DNA of 64,000 nt from Vombatus ursinus (GCF_900497805.2 NW_020954611.1:800021-864020), one strand, 5' to 3'; positions 42,900-53,620 are shown, counted from the stretch's first letter. Numbers and translations are program-made. The notes: a model not told the origin generated them from the sequence alone.

Positions 42900-43510
42900 T
42901 ATCTCACAGAATTTCAAACTTAGAAGGGCCCTCAAAGGTCATCTAGTCTAACCCATACCTGAGTAGGAGGTTTCTCTGCCACATCTTTCTCAATTAGGTT
43001 CCCAGTTTTGGCTTGAAGATGACCGTGGAGAGGGATGCTGTTACTTCTGGAGGCATGCAGTCCATCCCACTTTTTAAACTCTTTAATTGTTAGGAAGTTT
43101 CTCTAAATCTTTTTAAAAACTTCTGCTCACTGCCCTCAGTTTCCCCATCTGAGCCCAAATACAGCAAGACTAATTCCTTTTCCTCATGAAATCCTTTCAG
43201 ATACTTTAAGATAACAACCATGTTGTTTTTCTTGGAGAAGATGTCTTCAATTAATCTTATAGATTAGGATTAATTAACTAACTAATTATATAGACACAGT
43301 CACTTTCCTCTGGACACTCTCCAGTTTATCAATGTTCTTCCTAAAATGTGGTGCCCAGAATTGAGACAATATATCAGAGGTGGCCTGACCACAGCACTTA
43401 ATGCAGTAGAATGTTCCTTGAGGTCAGAGACTGTCCTGATTTCGTCTCTGTGTCATCAGTGTCTAGCACAAAGCCTGGCTTCCAGGAAACACTTGTCGAG
43501 TTGAATGAAA
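42900..43510 (-). mobile_element. L3/CR1 LINE 3' region
   Basis: Antisense CR1 text: AGGTCATCTAGTCTAACCC, CAGTCCATCCCACTTTTTAA, TTAGGAAGTTTCTCTAAATC, CTCTGGACACTCTCCAGTTT, CTTCCTAAAATGTGGTGCCC and AGAGGTGGCCTGACCACAGC. An L2-like sense end (GTCTAGCACAAAGCCTGGCT) joins at about 43450. Confidence 0.75.
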
Positions 43511-43539
43511 TTGAATTTTACCTTTACTCAGAGAGATAG

Positions 43540-43680
43540 GTGGGTTAGTTTTCACAGATTTGGCAGATGGGTTAAATGGTTTGCTTAAGGTTATATTGCA
43601 ATTAAGTGGCACAGCAAGGATTCGGACCCAGGTCTTTGGTGCCCAGTCTGGTGCTGTTTTCATGACACCACACTGGCTTT
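43540..43680 (-). repeat. MIR fragment
   Basis: GGGTTAAATGGTTTGCTTAA, GCAATTAAGTGGCACAGCAA, GATTCGGACCCAGGTCTTTG and CATGACACCACACTGG. Confidence 0.7.
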
Positions 43681-44519
43681 CTGGCCAACGGGAGAGGAGT
43701 CTGGGAAAAGCAATTCAGAGCCACAATGCTTTTTATAAGGGACTTGGACAATCTATTTTCTTCAGTTGGACCTGAAAGCTTGAAAAAGGAGAGGTCTGCC
43801 ATTTATTCATTTGGATGCTGGGCAATCAAGTGAAAACTCCTCCTTTTGTCCAATTGTTTCTAGGAACTAAATGGTGCTTCCTTATCATTTCACTTTATGA
43901 ACTGACCATGCATGGCATTTCTTTTCTGGGCTAAACATTTAACATGACTTGAAAACATAAAAATGTCCTGTTTTTTGGCATTAGCATTTGGGTGAGATTT
44001 ATACATTCCTGGACAGTGTTAATTTTCTGCTGTGTGTTCAAGCAGAACAATGCCCTTTTAGCTTCAGCTTTCTTTTTATGAAATCACATGCATATATATC
44101 AATATTATATTCACATCAAATGCTTTTTCATTTGCTCTCATTTGTGCATTTACAATCCTTTGAATATTGGTGCTTCCTTAATATTTTCTTTGTAAATCAA
44201 ATGAGAGGCTATGAGATAGAGGATATTTTTATTATACCAAAAGCTATTCATTATATAAATTGAATGTATTTTTGATAGATGCATGGCAAAACTGAGGATG
44301 GATTCACCTATCTTAAGAAAATACTTGTATTTACCAGAATTATAGCATCTTAAATTTGGAAGAGAACTTAAAAATAATTTACTATAATCTTCCATCCCAT
44401 GCATGAATGGTTCCCATAGCATGACTGATAGTCAAGGATTAAGTGAAATATTTGTTAAAAAAAAATGCTTAGCACAGTGCCTGGTACATAGGAAGTGTTA
44501 TATAAGTGAGTATTCCCTC
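43681..44519. other. Single-copy-like DNA
   Basis: No clear transposon except a MIR/L2-like end at 44470-44510 (CACAGTGCCTGGTACATAGG). Frames at 43988-44263 and 44150-44422 have no domain. Confidence 0.4.
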
Positions 44520-44530
44520 CCAATTGAGCT

Positions 44531-44739
44531 TTTCTTTTTTTTTGGAACTAACCCCATGCCCCACTCTCTCATGCCTTCTGTCATGAACTCGCCATATTGG
44601 TGCCAGACAGTTAGATGTTGTGAGGACCACCTATTGGATTTAGTCTTTCTGTAGCTCAAAACTTCGGAGCTCAAGTAACCCACTAGCCTCATCTTCTCCC
44701 AGCAACTAGGATTGCAGGCATGTTCCACCACGCCCAGTT
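44531..44739 (-). pseudogene. 7SL (SRP) RNA retropseudogene, 3'-truncated
   Basis: Reading the minus strand: ACTGGGCGTGGTGGAACATG, GCCTGCAATCCTAGTTGCTG, GAGAAGATGAGGCTAGTGGG (Alu domain), then CTAAATCCAATAGGTGGTCC and CTGGCACCAATATGGCGAG, which match 7SL CUAUGCCGAUCGGGUGUCCG and UUCGGCAUCAAUAUGGUGA. The S domain is lost after about 200 nt and the copy ends in poly(A), the T run at 44531-44543. Eroded duplications CCAATTGAGCT (44520-44530) and CCAAATGATCT (44740-44750) flank it. 7SL is the RNA of the signal recognition particle; this copy is an L1-made fossil. Since SINE families from 7SL (Alu, B1) belong to placental lineages, a plain 7SL pseudogene is the natural reading in a marsupial. Confidence 0.85.
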
Positions 44740-45109
44740 CCAAATGATCTCCTCTTGAGCAACTTCAGTGACAGGAAATACACAAAGACTTCATGAGGGC
44801 AGCCCATTTCATTTTCAACAGCTCTGAATTTTTCTTTACATTGAGCAGAGGTCTTCTTTCCTATAACTAATTCTAAGTCTACTTCAGTCTGGAGCTGCAC
44901 ACATAAAGTCTTAATACCTCTTTTACATGAAAGGCCTTCAGATATTTGAAAATAACAAATGTCTCTTTTTTAGTTTTCTCTTTTCCATGTGAATCATCCT
45001 CACTTCTTTAAACCACTCTTCACATGATACAGTTCTGAGTCCTTGCACCATCCTGGTGATCCTCCTTTGGACACTCCAGCTTGTCAGTGAACCCCAAACT
45101 GAGTGCAAC

Positions 45110-45830
45110 AGCAGCAAAAATTATTAAGTAACTACTTAATGGAGTTTGTAATCAGTAAGAGAATAAGACATGTATATAGTTAGATATACAGCATTACATG
45201 CAAAGTTCTTTGGAGCTACAAAACAAGGGGCTTTATGTGGTTAGATAGGGAAAGGCTGTTATCTACCAGAAGAATCAGGAAAGCCACAGGTTGGAGATAG
45301 CATTTGAACTTGGCTTCAAAGGATGGGTAGAGATATAGCAGATGAAAAAGAGAGATGAAGATATTGATAAGAGTAAGAAATAGTTTGAACAAAGGACTGG
45401 AAGTGCTGGAATTCATTTAGGGGAGAGAGAACATTCCATTTTGGCAAGCAAGTGGAGTGTGTAGAGGGAGATTAATACAAAGCAAGTCGGGGGCCGCTAG
45501 GTGGCTCAGTAGATAGAGAATTGGCCCTGAAGTCAGGAAGACCTGAGTTCAAATTCGGCCTCAGACACATAACACTTACTAGCTGTGTGACCCTGGGCAA
45601 GTTACTTAACCCCTATTGCCTTACCAAAAAAAAATTTAAAAAAAGAAAAAAATATAAAGCAAGTCAATAAGCACTTGTTAAGAGTCTATTATGTGCCAGG
45701 CACTGTGCTAAGCACTGGAGATGCAAAGGAAGACAATAAATAGTCCCTGCTCTCAAGGAACTCACATTTTCATGGAGGCTGGAAAGGTAAAGCAGGATCA
45801 GATGTGGAGGGCTTTAGAGAACAAACATTA
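45110..45830 (-). mobile_element. LINE2 (L2) with a second L2 end and a SINE inside
   Basis: Minus-strand frame at 45216-45416 ends in LYPSFEAKFKCYLQPVAF, an L2 ORF-end motif. The copy stops near 45478 and resumes near 45780 (GGAAAGGTAAAGCAGGATCA, TGTGGAGGGCTTTAGAGAAC). Between them is a separate antisense L2 terminus (45666-45775, CTATTATGTGCCAGGCACTG) that itself holds the SINE at 45489-45655. Confidence 0.75.
45489..45655 (+). mobile_element. tRNA-headed poly(A) SINE (WSINE1-like)
   Basis: GGGGGCCGCTAGGTGGCTCA head, CTGAGTTCAAATTCGGCCTC, GTGTGACCCTGGGCAAGTTA and a long impure A tail. Perfect 10-bp duplication AAAGCAAGTC at 45479-45488 and 45656-45665. Confidence 0.95.
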
Positions 45831-45835
45831 ATTGT

Positions 45836-45962
45836 ATTTGTAGGGTTTCTTTCTACTGTGAATGTTCCAATGTTCATCAAAGGACAAGGATTTCCCACAT
45901 CTATGACAATTACAAGAGTTCTCTTCAATATGAACTCTCAGATCTCAATGCTCATATCAGGG
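45836..45962 (-). pseudogene. C2H2 zinc-finger gene fragment
   Basis: The minus strand reads HIEENSCNCHRCGKSLSF then DEHWNIHSRKKPYKYN. This is one complete C2H2 finger: Cys-x2-Cys (CHRC), GKS, a Phe/Leu core, His-x3-His (HWNIH), with linkers HIEENS and HSRKKPY standing for HTGEKPY. A damaged previous finger (DLRVH) precedes it. Zinc-finger arrays of this type bind DNA, usually as transcription repressors in KRAB-type genes. Only one finger and its edges survive, no KRAB or splice context is visible, and the previous finger has an in-frame stop, so it is a fossil of a gene or retrocopy. Confidence 0.75.
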
Positions 45963-45963
45963 A

Positions 45964-46037
45964 TGCTGTAAAGGGGATTTTTGTTCAGGTATTATTTAGA
46001 CAAATGGCCTTGGAGGTCTCTTCCAGCTATGAGCTTT
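45964..46037 (+). repeat. L3/MIR 3' tail in sense
   Basis: GGGGATTTTTGTTCAGGTAT, GGCCTTGGAGGTCTCTTCCA and TTTTATGATTCTGTGA resemble an L3 sense terminus. Confidence 0.5.
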
Positions 46038-46113
46038 TATGATTCTGTGACACTCTACATGTGGCCTGATCAGCTCTCTTACACGAGACTTCAATGAACT
46101 CTGTGTAAAATTA

Positions 46114-46158
<45 letters not shown>

Positions 46159-46172
46159 GTGTCTCTCTCTCT
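46114..46172. repeat. (CT)n microsatellite inside the L3 piece
   Basis: Pure CT at about 46116-46148, then impure CTGT/CT. Confidence 0.95.
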
Positions 46173-46454
46173 GCCTTTCATCTGTGTTATACTGTTAGCC
46201 CACATTGAACTTAGAACCTTAGATAATTTTCATATGAATTGTGGTCAGCCTGGTTTCTTCACTTTTGTTCTTATGGACATGATTTTTCCTTTACTTAAGT
46301 GCAAGGCTGTACACTTGTGCTTGTTTAATTTTTATGTTTTTATATCCTTATTTAAGCATGTTGACTTCTTTTTTATTCTTGATTTTGTCATTACATGTGC
46401 CCTCCTAACTTTGTGCCATTCACATATTTGATAAGAATGCTTTTTTTATACTGT

Positions 46455-46620
46455 TATGTGAGCTCTTTGAGGGCAGGGGCTCTTTCTCTTCTCTCTCTCT
46501 CTCTCTGTCTCTCTCTCTCTCTCTCTGTCTCTCCCCTCTCTCCTCTCTTCTTTCTTCTCTTCTCTCTTCCCTCTCTGCACCTGGTCATCTTGTCTTGCGA
46601 TACTTAAGAAAAGAATAAGC
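46455..46620 (+). repeat. L2 sense 3' end interrupted by CT-rich DNA
   Basis: TATGTGAGCTCTTTGAGGGC AGG is the L2 3' UTR block. A CT-rich run fills 46481-46575, then CACCTGGTCATCTTGTCTTG. Confidence 0.5.
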
Positions 46621-46639
46621 AAATAGACCACCAGTGAGG

Positions 46640-46949
46640 GAATTGTAGTTCATGTAGCAACACCTACTTCAAAGGATGAGAAAGGAGAGAAATTCTAAGA
46701 AGAAATGGATACTATCCTCTAAATAATGTTAATATACACTTTAATAATTGGTTGGTTCAGTGCAAGGTGGCCATATGGAAGGGCAGTGAAAATATATTGA
46801 AAATCATGGTTAGGGATTAGGAAATTAAAGAGAACAAAACCTTTTTGGCTATATAGAAACTTCACATCAAATGTCATGATCATTACATGAGAAGATGTGG
46901 AATGTTCTGGATGTAGTGTACAACAACATTATCAAAAATGAAATTGATG

Positions 46950-46988
<39 letters not shown>

Positions 46989-47960
46989 CACATAGGCAAT
47001 TGGAGTTAAGTGACTTGCCCAGGGTCACACAGCTAATAAGTGTCAAGTGTTTGGTCTGAGGTGGATTTGAACTCAGGTCCTCCTGACTTCAGGGCCGGTG
47101 CTCTATTCACTGTGCCACCTAGCTGCCCCATTATTGATGATATTTTAATGGACAGAAAGCAGCTAGTTACTGATAAAGCAATCATTTCTAAATTATCTAA
47201 ATACAATAAGACCATTGATTTGTTAGAGGAAAGATAAAAATCAATACAGAATTATCATATATGATAAAGATGAGAAAAAGACATGACATACAATTGCCAC
47301 AGTGTTAGCTTGATTAATCAAACAATATATTGATTTTAAAAAATGGAAACTAGAACAAAAAAGTGACACTAATGTGGATTATTGCCATTTCCTATGGAAA
47401 TTTAATTAAGGTAAAACAATTGTCACAAGTGAAGGCCAAAAACTATACAGGAACTACCCTTGCCAGCAAATATTTGATCTTGCCAAAGAGAAAGACATGA
47501 CAGCCTATGGCAACAGTAATTTGGAATAGAAACTCATTTGCAGTATTTCATGTGGGGAGGAAAATGGAAGATTGAGAGCAGCATTGTCTAATAAAACTGG
47601 ACAGAGGCAGAAGGAAAAAAATTTTTTTTCAGAAAACTTGTTATAAAGTCTAATTAAATCAGATCATCTCAAGGACATTTATAGATGCATTTGGAAGGAT
47701 GAAAAATAAATGGATCTGCCTGTTTTTCTGTAACAAACTATTTTCTTCATCAATGACACCGGAGACACTACGTTTAGACTTTAAAATCTCAGTCTTCAAT
47801 GTGCTTTTTGAAGAAATGGAAATGATGCCTAAGAAGATGAAGAGCAGAAACCAAATTAGATCAAGTATGCAAAAAGGAATTCCATGTCCCAAAAAGTGCC
47901 ACAACTTTGTGAGTACTGAAGGATCAATTCTCCAGATATCTGAAAGAAGTTAAACTGAGT
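46640..47960 (+). mobile_element. RTE/BovB-clade LINE fragment, copy 1
   Basis: Decayed RTE protein in sense. NEIDDI at 46937, then after the SINE DDILMDRKQLVTDKAIISK at 47137-47195, matches the RTE endonuclease end (NEIDYILTNKKWLVTDV). At 47699-47953, KLFSSSMTPETLRLDF and EEMEMMPKKMKSRN match the linker and start of RT (LKKMKRGKAPGPD-like). Frames are broken and no intact domain remains. Confidence 0.7.
46953..47132 (-). mobile_element. tRNA-headed SINE with (TA)n tail
   Basis: Reverse orientation: AGTGACTTGCCCAGGGTCAC, TTTGAACTCAGGTCCTCCTG, CACTGTGCCACCTAGCTGCC. Its tail at 46954-46992 has become a TA microsatellite. Perfect 10-bp duplication ATTGATGATA at 46943-46952 and 47133-47142, so it split the RTE endonuclease sequence. 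Confidence 0.95.
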
Positions 47961-48369
47961 GGCATTATAGAGTAATTTGTACCCTTTCAGGGTTCATTTA
48001 AGGAGAAAGGGCTTGTGTATTAAATTAGATGGGTCCACTTTATTTTTTGGCCTTTTAGAGATTTAATTTGTTCATAGTCTGACAATAAGGGTCAGGAAGC
48101 ATGAAAAGAGTGATAGTGTATTATCTGAGATAGTAAGCATTTCTTTGTGTTTCATCCCCAATGTTTTAATGTTTGGCAGTGAATCAGTCAGGGATGTGTG
48201 TGTGTGTGTGTGTGTGTGTGTACATGCACACGCACATACTCATGTTGATGCTATAGGGAAAATTTTGTCACATCCTCACTTGACAAATGGGTCCAAGGTG
48301 TTAAGTATAGAGTCTGATGAGAAGGCCTTTCAGAAATAATTATTGCTGTAATTTTGGGATACTACTAGT
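47961..48369. other. Spacer with (TG)n
   Basis: (TG)n at 48195-48221; otherwise unrecognised. Confidence 0.6.
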
Positions 48370-49033
48370 TTGAGACTCTGACCTATTTTCTAAAGGAGAT
48401 TTTGAGAGCTCATCTGTAACAGTGTCATCCATCCCATATTTTCTGTCTTACCCACAAGGATATCATGGTAGACTTTGTTAAATGTCTCACTGAAGTCAAA
48501 CCTACCAGGTATACAGCATTCTTCTGATCTACCACACTAGTAATACTATCAAGAAAGGAAATGCTATGGTTTGATCTAGTTTGTTTTTCGCAAAATCATG
48601 CCTACTTCAGTGATTACCATTTTCTTTCTCAAATGCTCACACACAATTTATTTAACTTTTATATTCTAGAATTTTGCATAATTGACCTCAAATTTATCAT
48701 TCTGTAGTTCCCAGAATCCACTTTTTTAGATCATTTATTTATTTGAAAAGGAGCCCATCTACTCACCTCCAGTCTTCTGAAACCTCTCCTAACCTCCATG
48801 ATTTATTAAAAAATACTGACATGGTTTTCCAATCTCATTTTCAAATTCTTTCAATATCTTGGATTGAACCCAGTTGAAGTGGCTCAGTGCTTCCTTGCCT
48901 GTTTCATCATTGGCTTCACTTTCCTCTTAGTGAGATTTGTTTTAGCCCTTTCAGTTTGGAAGAGAATTGTCTTTAATGGGAAAGATAAAAGTCAAAAAAA
49001 GTTGGGCAATTCTGCTTTCCTTCTGTCATCTCT

Positions 49034-49192
49034 CTCTCTCTTTTTTTTTTTTTTTTTTGCTGGGCAATGGGGTTAAGTGACTTGCCTGGGGTCACTCAGC
49101 TAGTAAGTGTTATGTGTCCGAGGCCAGATTTGAACTCAGGTCCTTCTGAATCCAGGGCTGGTGCTCTATCCACTGCACCACCTAGCTGCCCC
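49034..49192 (-). mobile_element. tRNA-headed poly(A) SINE (WSINE1-like)
   Basis: Poly(T) run at about 49041-49058, AATGGGGTTAAGTGACTTGC, TTTGAACTCAGGTCCTTCTG, CACTGCACCACCTAGCTGCC. Perfect 11-bp duplication CTGTCATCTCT at 49023-49033 and 49193-49203. Confidence 0.95.
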
Positions 49193-49365
49193 CTGTCATC
49201 TCTTAATATTATACCATCTCCCTCAAGAAATGAACCTCACCTTCCTTCAGCATCTTCTTGCTTGGAACATAGCTCAAATGAAAATTTAAAATGTAGCTTA
49301 AAATGCAACATACACAAAATAATCAATAACTGAACACCTTTTGCTGCTGCCCTTAATATCTTCAT

Positions 49366-49508
49366 TCTTTTTTATTATATACAACATTTTATTTTCCCCC
49401 AATTACATGCTGAACAATTAAAATATTTTTTTAAATTTTGAGTGCCAAATTCTATCCATCCCTTCCTCATTCCCCTCCCCTCTCCCTGAGATGGTAAGCC
49501 ATCAAATT
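49366..49508 (-). mobile_element. Very short LINE-1 3' end
   Basis: TTTTATTTTCCCCCAATTAC, TTTTGAGTGCCAAATTCTAT, CCCTCCCCTCTCCCTGAGAT match the start of the antisense L1 at 42330-42450. It splits the L3 element. Confidence 0.75.
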
Positions 49509-50009
49509 GTCCTTAATATCTTTAGAAATTCTCAATTTGTTTGGGACATTAGTTTTCCCAACATGATTACTGTTTCATATCTCCCTTTTGTTTTTCTTCT
49601 TGCTTATGTGTGCCACTTTCCATCTTTTCAATGTGTCTTTGTAATATCTAAGTATATTGGAGGGCTCCTTGTGTATACACTTTGATTTCCTTAGACATTT
49701 CCTCTCTGCTTCCTCATAAGGATTATTATTGGGAATTCATTTATTTTAGACTTCCCATGACTTCCAAGCTTTGCTCCCTTTTGGACAGATCTAGAGCATT
49801 TATTAAGCACTTACCATGTGCCTGGAAGGCATTTTTTTTTATCATTTCAGACCACAGGATCATATCTCTTTTTATTCTCAATTTTTTGAAGTCTCTTTTT
49901 CTAAAGTCTAGGGTATATACATGGCATAATCTCTTTATTGCCAATTATTCCACAAATATCACCTAGTTCTTCCTTCTTAATCAAAACTAAGTCTCCAATT
50001 GAATTCACC

Positions 50010-50225
50010 GTAATTCAACAAGCATTTATGTGACACTTGCTGTGTGCAGGGCTCTGTACAAAGACATAAGTGAAACTGTCTCTGAAATTACTGAGTTCAT
50101 GTCATATTTGGGGGATATAATATGTATGCAAAAAGCAAGCAAAAATTAACATGAATATAGACAGAGCATTAACAACTGAGTTGGAGGGGTGGGTTAGAGA
50201 TGGTAGAAATTCTGGAAGAATAGAT
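50010..50225 (-). mobile_element. LINE2 (L2) 3' end
   Basis: TTCAACAAGCATTTATGTGA, CTTGCTGTGTGCAGGGCTCT and GAGTTGGAGGGGTGGGTTAG. Confidence 0.65.
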
Positions 50226-50444
50226 TCCTCAATCTTCAGAGAGATGACTGTCAACAAAGCAAGAATATATCAGAATTTTTACATTTATGTATGAGTAGAC
50301 TTCCAGGTGAAATCCAAGTAATTGAAATGCCGCATCACTAATACATATCAACTCTTACCTCTGCAATAGTTTGTGATTTTTTTTCAAATCAAGGAGTAAT
50401 CATCCATATTCTCTATCAGACTGATGTTTTAAGTATGAGAGAGG

Positions 50445-50700
50445 GAGTAAGGCATATTGATTAGAGTGCTGTACTTGGAGTCAGAAAGATCTGAATTTGA
50501 ATCCTGTCTAAAAATATGTGACCATGGGAATAGCTATGTGACCACTAGCAAGTCACAACTTCTGAGAGTGTCAGTTTCCTAATTTGTATAATGGAGATAA
50601 CAAAGTCTATAGTATCTGCCTTACAGGATTGTTGTCAGGTTTGAATGGAAGAAGATGTATAAAGCACTTTGAACAATTTAAAATATACCACTTTTATAAT
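50445..50700 (+). repeat. MIR, nearly full length
   Basis: GGCATATTGATTAGAGTGCT, TTGGAGTCAGAAAGATCTGA, ACTAGCAAGTCACAACTTCT, GTGTCAGTTTCCTAATTTGT, TGCCTTACAGGATTGTTGTC and AAAGCACTTTGAACAATTTA. Confidence 0.85.
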
Positions 50701-50789
50701 TCTACTTTTGGATTCTGTATCCTCTTACCACCAAAAAGCAATAAAAATAATTGACATGAGGGATGTTTCAACTCATTAGATCATTCAAA

Positions 50790-51420
50790 CTAATAAAAAG
50801 GGTGAGATCTTTGTAATCTTGTACAACTTTAGCAATATTGCAATGTACCTTAAGACCCAGCAACTGCATTACTGGGTATGTACTACAAGGGAATCAAAGA
50901 TAGAAAGAAAAGTCCTCTAGATATCAAAATGTTTATAGTAATATTTTTCTTGTAGAAAAAAATCAGAAACAAAGTAGGCATCCACCAATTGAGGAGATGG
51001 TTAAGCAAATTATGGTGTATGAATGTAATAGAATATCATTTTACTTTAAGAAATGATGAATAGAAGGAATTCAGAAAAATACATAGATACATATAAATTA
51101 ATTCAGAATGAAGTAAGCAGAAACAAAGTATAATAAACTGAAAGACTTTATTACATTATTACAATTATGTAAACAAGAAGAATGTTAAAAGACATTCAAA
51201 CTTTGCATAATTGTGATGATCTATCTTTGCCTTTTAGGACAGATAATAAAAAGCCCCTATCTCTTTTCAGAAAAGAGGAAGCGGAATGTGAGTGTGGGAT
51301 ATTGTACAGACTCTTTGACAGTCATTATGTTAGTCATTATTATTTTGCTGAACTATTTTTCATTGCTGCATGAAACACACCAGAAGCAGGGAGACTAATT
51401 TGGTAGCTATTACATGAGAA
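50790..51420 (+). mobile_element. Old LINE-1 3' fragment
   Basis: GACCCAGCAACTGCATTACT, GTTTATAGTAATATTTTTCT, GGTGTATGAATGTAATAGAA and ATGAAGTAAGCAGAAACAAA match the ORF2 end and 3' UTR of the L1 at 35290-35560. The 3' limit is unclear. Confidence 0.75.
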
Positions 51421-51619
51421 GTTCTGAAGGTCTGAATAAGGTTGATTGTGGTATGACTTTAGATAAATTGACAAGGATTGAGATGAAAGGCATTGATAAT
51501 ATTTATTTTCAAAATAAAAATAAAATAAAATGACAAAGTCATCAAGATTATCCTCTTAGTAATATTCATGATCATTATCAAGGGGAGCAAAGTTAATTTA
51601 TGATAACAGACTTGTTTCA
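51421..51619. other. Unrecognised AT-rich spacer
   Basis: Contains an A-rich AATAAAAATAAAATAAAATG run near 51510, possibly an eroded retroposon tail. Confidence 0.4.
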
Positions 51620-51760
51620 GCTGCATGAAATCAGAATTTTAGAGATGGAAGCTACTTCATTTTCCAAATGAAGAAGCTAAACCCCAGAAAGGTGAGGTAT
51701 ACAAGGTCACAAAGTGACATACACTGTGTCAGAGTCCAACTTGTTCTACTGTGCCATAGG
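51620..51760 (-). repeat. MIR fragment
   Basis: TTTTAGAGATGGAAGCTACT, AAGGTGAGGTATACAAGGTC and TTGTTCTACTGTGCCATAGG. Confidence 0.65.
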
Positions 51761-53190
51761 GATCAAAACCATTATTAGGGATTGTGGTGTATTAATTTGT
51801 TGCTGTACGATATTGGCAGTGTGTAAAATGATGTATGTCATTTGGAATGCTGTGCTTTTATGGTCCCAAGTTTATATTATCAATGGCCCCTATGGATTCC
51901 TTCACCTGTGATTTATACATTGGAGAACAGAGATTGTGTTCTCTATTTAAGCCTCATTGTCACCATCCAGCCTTTCTTCTCACAACTAGTTTTTGTGACC
52001 TACTTGTTTCTTTGCCTCTACATTTACTCTACTTTACCTCCATCTCTCAAGCAGGGGCTTGATGTGAATGAATGGGAAAGGAGTCAGACAAAGGTTTTCT
52101 TTGAAACTCTTACATGAGTAATCCCATTCTAATCTAAAATCAATAGATTATACCCTTTGTAGCTTGGCCACAATTATGCATCAGATTTAATTGCTTTAAT
52201 ATTTTGGTTTTATTTAATGACAAAATATGAAGTTCTTATTATCTCCCTTTCCCCTGCAATTTCAGAATATTAAAGAATGAATTATTCTTCTCTAAGGAGG
52301 CATCAATGATAGATATCTCTAATATGTACTAATGGACAGTAAAATGAATATTTGATTAGGATACTTCCTGGAACATTTTATAAAATATTTTTATTTAAGT
52401 TCGTATGCAAAAATACAGATCTTTTTATGTCCTACTTTTTGTTATCTATCAGTCTATCCTGAATCTTGATGTTACTCAAAGTTTGACAGCAGGGATTATT
52501 TCTATTTCACCGCTTTAGTAAATTTATTTAAGCAACAGTTGGTTTTAAATGGCTTTACTACCCACACACGGAGAGAAAAAATTAAGAGAAAAAAAACTCT
52601 AGCCCAGCTTAAAAAAATGGAAACCTCAGGGTTTCTTGTTGGTGCCTTGGCTTAGTACACTCATGGGTTATGTGAACTTATAGAGTTTCTTACTTTCAAA
52701 AGAGAAGCTTAGCCTCAGCTCTACTCCAACAGATGGGAAGAGAACAGCAGATTGTCTGAAGGAGGCTGAATACCTACAGATGGTAGCAGTTCTAGGGAGG
52801 CAGCTTTATCTATCTAGAGATCTGCAGAAAGCAGCACAATGTCATCACCAGAGAACATCTCTGGTGACAGTCTTTGCCCTGTCAGAGACGTGAGGGACTC
52901 AGATCACACATGCTACCTATGTGTGTACTCCTTCAGATACGTTCCCTGTTCGTATGTATTCTTTGTGTATTCAATGTCCCATTGGTGGCATGATAACCTC
53001 TGGGAGAGGTTACCCCTGGGCTTAGATCTTTTCTTGTCACTTAATTTGTTATTCTGTTTGAGTATTTTCTACTTTAAACTAATGTACCCTTCCTGGTTGG
53101 CTTGGTAAAAGCAAACATGTTGATGGTGGCTCTGGAGATTACAGTTTGGAGTATGTGCTAAACCCCAAACCTCAGAAATCATTAGTGCCT
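51761..53190. other. Long unrecognised stretch
   Basis: About 1.4 kb with no clear repeat or gene. The part at 52550-53180 differs in texture and might be old transposon sequence. Frames at 51842-52117 and 52839-53108 have no domain. Confidence 0.35.
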
Positions 53191-53194
53191 CCCT

Positions 53195-53620
53195 ACTGAC
53201 TCTAGAATAAAATTAAAATTTTTAGGTGAAAACTTCTTAGCTTGGCATTTTAGAGCCCAGGTTGCAATCTGGCACCAACGTACTTTTTCAGGATGTTTTC
53301 TGTGGCTGCAGTACGCTGCTCACCTCTGTTTCTCAGGATCTTTCTTCATGATTTAGTTCATGTCTTCCCTTAATACCCCAGGTATAAATACTCTTTTCCC
53401 TCAAATTTCCTTAGACTAATTTGTCTGGAGCACTTTTTTGTCTCCATAACACTACTCTGCATTATACTTAACTCTGTGCATGTGTCCTTTATCCCTCCCC
53501 AGTAGAATGTAAACTCCTTGAAAGGCAAGGTCAATTTCAATTTTGTATTTTTAACCTCAGCACTTAATACAGTGCTAATATTTAATAGATGCCTGTTGAT
53601 CTGAGGAAGATTGTGTTCCA
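53195..53620 (+). mobile_element. LINE2 (L2) 3' end
   Basis: GACTCTAGAATAAAATTAAA, TTAGCTTGGCATTTTAGAGC, CAGTAGAATGTAAACTCCTT, CTCAGCACTTAATACAGTGC and TTTAATAGATGCCTGTTGAT, the sense L2 ORF end and 3' UTR. Confidence 0.8.

Larger units (their letters stand above)
44740..49990 (-). mobile_element. Large L3/CR1 LINE, broken into collinear pieces by later insertions
   Basis: Four or five pieces follow each other in the order expected along one antisense CR1. 44752-45110 is the 3' region (GGGCAGCCCATTTCATTTTC, TTGGACACTCCAGCTTGTCA). 46037-46442 is further in (TACATGTGGCCTGATCAGCT, TTCACATATTTGATAAGAAT). 48370-48890 holds the RT domain. 49510-49990 is further upstream. At 48430-48502 the minus strand encodes FDFSETFNKVYHDILVGKT, matching the CR1 RT motif LDFSKAFDTVSHNILIDKL; GNYRMINL lies upstream. 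Inserts: L2, SINEs, zinc-finger fragment, RTE fragment, L1 end. The frame is broken. Confidence 0.75.

Noticed and set aside
44531-44739. Alu-like SINE
   Set aside because: The sequence continues past the Alu domain into 7SL-specific CCAATAGGTGGTCC/CACCAATATGG text that Alu lacks, and the rest of the window is marsupial in type.
44498-44743. 81-codon minus-strand frame over the 7SL copy
   Set aside because: The DNA is clearly 7SL-derived RNA pseudogene; the frame is accidental.
45488-47132. Functional tRNA genes from SINE heads
   Set aside because: The A- and B-box-like words are SINE internal promoter remnants; no complete cloverleaf can be formed.
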